Of a stretch of 26,275 bases of DNA, positions 25,116 to 26,275 are shown piece by piece; within the stretch, counting starts at the first letter, position 1; every line of letters starts with the position of its first letter. The notes under the pieces are model-generated. The model was not told where the DNA came from, did not search any database, and worked only from the letters and a program-made list of their open reading frames with translations. The translations under genes and the position numbers were made by a program. Origin of the DNA: Spirogloea muscicola (taxonomy: Eukaryota; Streptophyta; Zygnematophyceae; Spirogloeales; Spirogloeaceae); the NCBI GenBank assembly GCA_009602725.1, contig WELB01000433.1, positions 7,511 to 33,785 on the forward strand, given 5' to 3'.

Positions 25116-25365
25116 ACGACGTGCAGATGTGTTCCCGGCCTGTTCCTGGCCTCCGGGTCTCTGTCATCCGAGTAGGTGTCGGCGCGAAATGACGTCGATA
25201 GGTCTAGACGATAACAGACCTTGACCAGCTGACATGGAAAACAGTCTGATAAAGGTCAACAATTGTCGTCAGTTGTCAAAGAGCACAACAGATAAACAGC
25301 TCAAGACATGGTGAAATTTGACTATATAGTATAGCGGTACAGAGTTTAAAGGCGCATTCCAGCGA

Positions 25366-25749
25366 TTGTTAGACCGCAGCTTCATTGATCACCGACTTAC
25401 ATCTAGGGATCATCCACAGGCTGATGGTTTGGCCGAGCGGATGGTGCAGACAATCAAGAAAGGTTTGATGAAGTATGCAATGCAACATGGTTTGGAACGT
25501 TGGTACTACTTTCTACCATGGCTTATTATGGGATATCGAATGTCCAACCAGGCTTCTTTGTCCTGTTATAGCCCTTATTTTCTTCTGTTTGGTCGGCATC
25601 CAGCTATCCCTGCTAACATTAGCTTGGTCACTAACGTGGTAGATCTGGATGATCCACTGATGGCAGAAGGTTTGCACGGCTCGGGGCCAACTGTTTCAGA
25701 AGCACATGCCCATGGCCATGAACAACTTACGCATTGCACAAAACCGTGA
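25366..25749 (+). pseudogene. Integrase catalytic core, C-terminal half
   Basis: The segment HRLTSRDHPQADGLAERMVQ carries the third acidic residue of the DDE core (Glu in GLAER), and ...LPWLIMGYRMSN, SCYSPYFLLFGRHPAIP is the usual Ty3/gypsy core ending. The N-terminal zinc finger and first two Asp residues are absent. The frame is lost near 25710-25735 and continues in the next frame. Confidence 0.9.
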
Positions 25750-26017
25750 CACAAACCGGTACGCTACAATCCGTAGCGGTACTTACAGACCCAAATCTAA
25801 AGACATTAATGTGAATGAATTTGTGTATCTTAAGGTTAAGCCACAGGATGCATTGGACTCTTCAACTGGACCTCTAATTCTTCAGGTCGTTGAGAAACTC
25901 CCTTCAGGTGTGGTTCGTCTTCGTGGTTCATGTAATCGCGTTATCAGTGATCGTATTCAGAATTTTGCTCGTTGTCACCTCAGCAACATCGATACTACTA
26001 TTGACCCTACTAAATAG
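25706..26017 (+). pseudogene. Integrase C-terminal domain (GPY/F-like)
   Basis: This continues the integrase in another frame: NNLRIAQNRDTNRY, NVNEFVYLKVKPQ and TGPLILQVVEKLPSGVVRLR, a GPY/F-type module. It ends at TAG (26015-26017). One frameshift joins it to the core upstream. Confidence 0.85.
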
Positions 26018-26019
26018 TG

Positions 26020-26238
26020 GGATCTAAGCAGTTATCTTGTGAAGTTTGTGAGTGCACAGATCAGGCAGGTGTCATGCTCTTGTGCTCTCACTGCAATCGA
26101 GGTTGGCATATTTACTGCCTTGTACCTCCACTTGAATCTATACCCAGGCATGATTGGTTCTGTACAACTTGCTCAGCTGATCACCCAACTGCTCAACCTG
26201 TGCCAGGACTGACAGTTGGGGGGGGGGATACTACATAG
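26020..26238 (+). pseudogene. PHD finger domain following the integrase
   Basis: C4HC3 spacing is complete: CEVC, then CSHC, WHIYC (His-x2-Cys) and WFCTTC. PHD fingers bind histone H3 tails, so as part of an integrase protein it could steer integration to particular chromatin. It lies in the frame of the integrase core, one frame away from the GPY/F segment, and has no ATG of its own. It ends inside the right inverted-repeat arm after a G9 run. Confidence 0.85.
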
Positions 26239-26275
26239 TCAAATTTCACCATGTCTTGAGCTGTTTATCTGTTGT

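Larger units (their letters stand above)
25177..26275 (+). mobile_element. Inverted-repeat-flanked integrase/PHD element (Ginger-like), incomplete
   Basis: A 48-base arm at 25285-25332 is inverted at 26228-26275 with one mismatch; the right arm is cut by the window edge. The left side may extend to TGTCGGCGCG at 25177. Between the arms are the C-terminal half of an integrase, its GPY/F-like module and a PHD finger. Terminal inverted repeats with a gypsy-like integrase are the hallmark of Ginger DNA transposons. The D and D of the DDE triad are not present, so this copy is deleted internally. Confidence 0.65.

Overview
The window looks like nuclear DNA of a green alga or another member of the green plant lineage. 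Genes are split by many GT-AG introns, exons are GC-rich, and the recognisable host genes have plant-type relatives: an organelle-type HflX GTPase, a plant-type O-fucosyltransferase and an Ole e 1/extensin-like secreted wall protein. More than half of the window is mobile-element debris. Single N bases at 8115 and 11421 mark uncertain assembly positions. The species cannot be named from the sequence.

Layout. 1-4271 (+): a 12-exon HflX-type ribosome-associated GTPase gene whose spliced exons give a 561-residue frame. 4272-5618: convergent intergenic DNA. 5619-about 7973 (-): at least four exons of an O-fucosyltransferase-like glycosyltransferase whose 5' end I cannot find. 8128-9400: tails of 5'-truncated retroelements. 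9699-11432 (-): an uninterrupted seven-blade WD40 protein with a low-complexity N terminus, with a small inverted-repeat element just upstream of its start. 11440-16640: nested and inverted copies of one non-LTR retrotransposon family, including the longest copy (14300-16369: reverse transcriptase palm, zinc knuckle and restriction-like endonuclease). 16696-17973 (+): secreted Ole e 1-like protein followed by a proline-rich low-complexity tract. 18121-24240: more retroelement tails, inverted pairs and short hairpin repeats. 24245-24629: a pogo/Emigrant-like MITE with telomere-like sequence inside. 25177-26275: a DNA segment flanked by inverted repeats that encodes the C-terminal half of a gypsy/Ginger-type integrase followed by a PHD finger. 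It runs off the right edge.

How it fits together. The host genes share no pathway. The unifying theme is mobile DNA: one RLE-type retroelement family has left mostly 3'-end copies on both strands. A short repeat built around a GGGCTGGC...AGCCC hairpin occurs more than two dozen times, inside an HflX intron, in retroelement 3' flanks and inside retroelement reading frames. One copy is a 67-bp insertion bounded by a 5-bp duplication, so the repeat appears mobile in its own right. The short hairpin repeat and the inverted-repeat integrase-PHD segment are the two observations most likely to be new.
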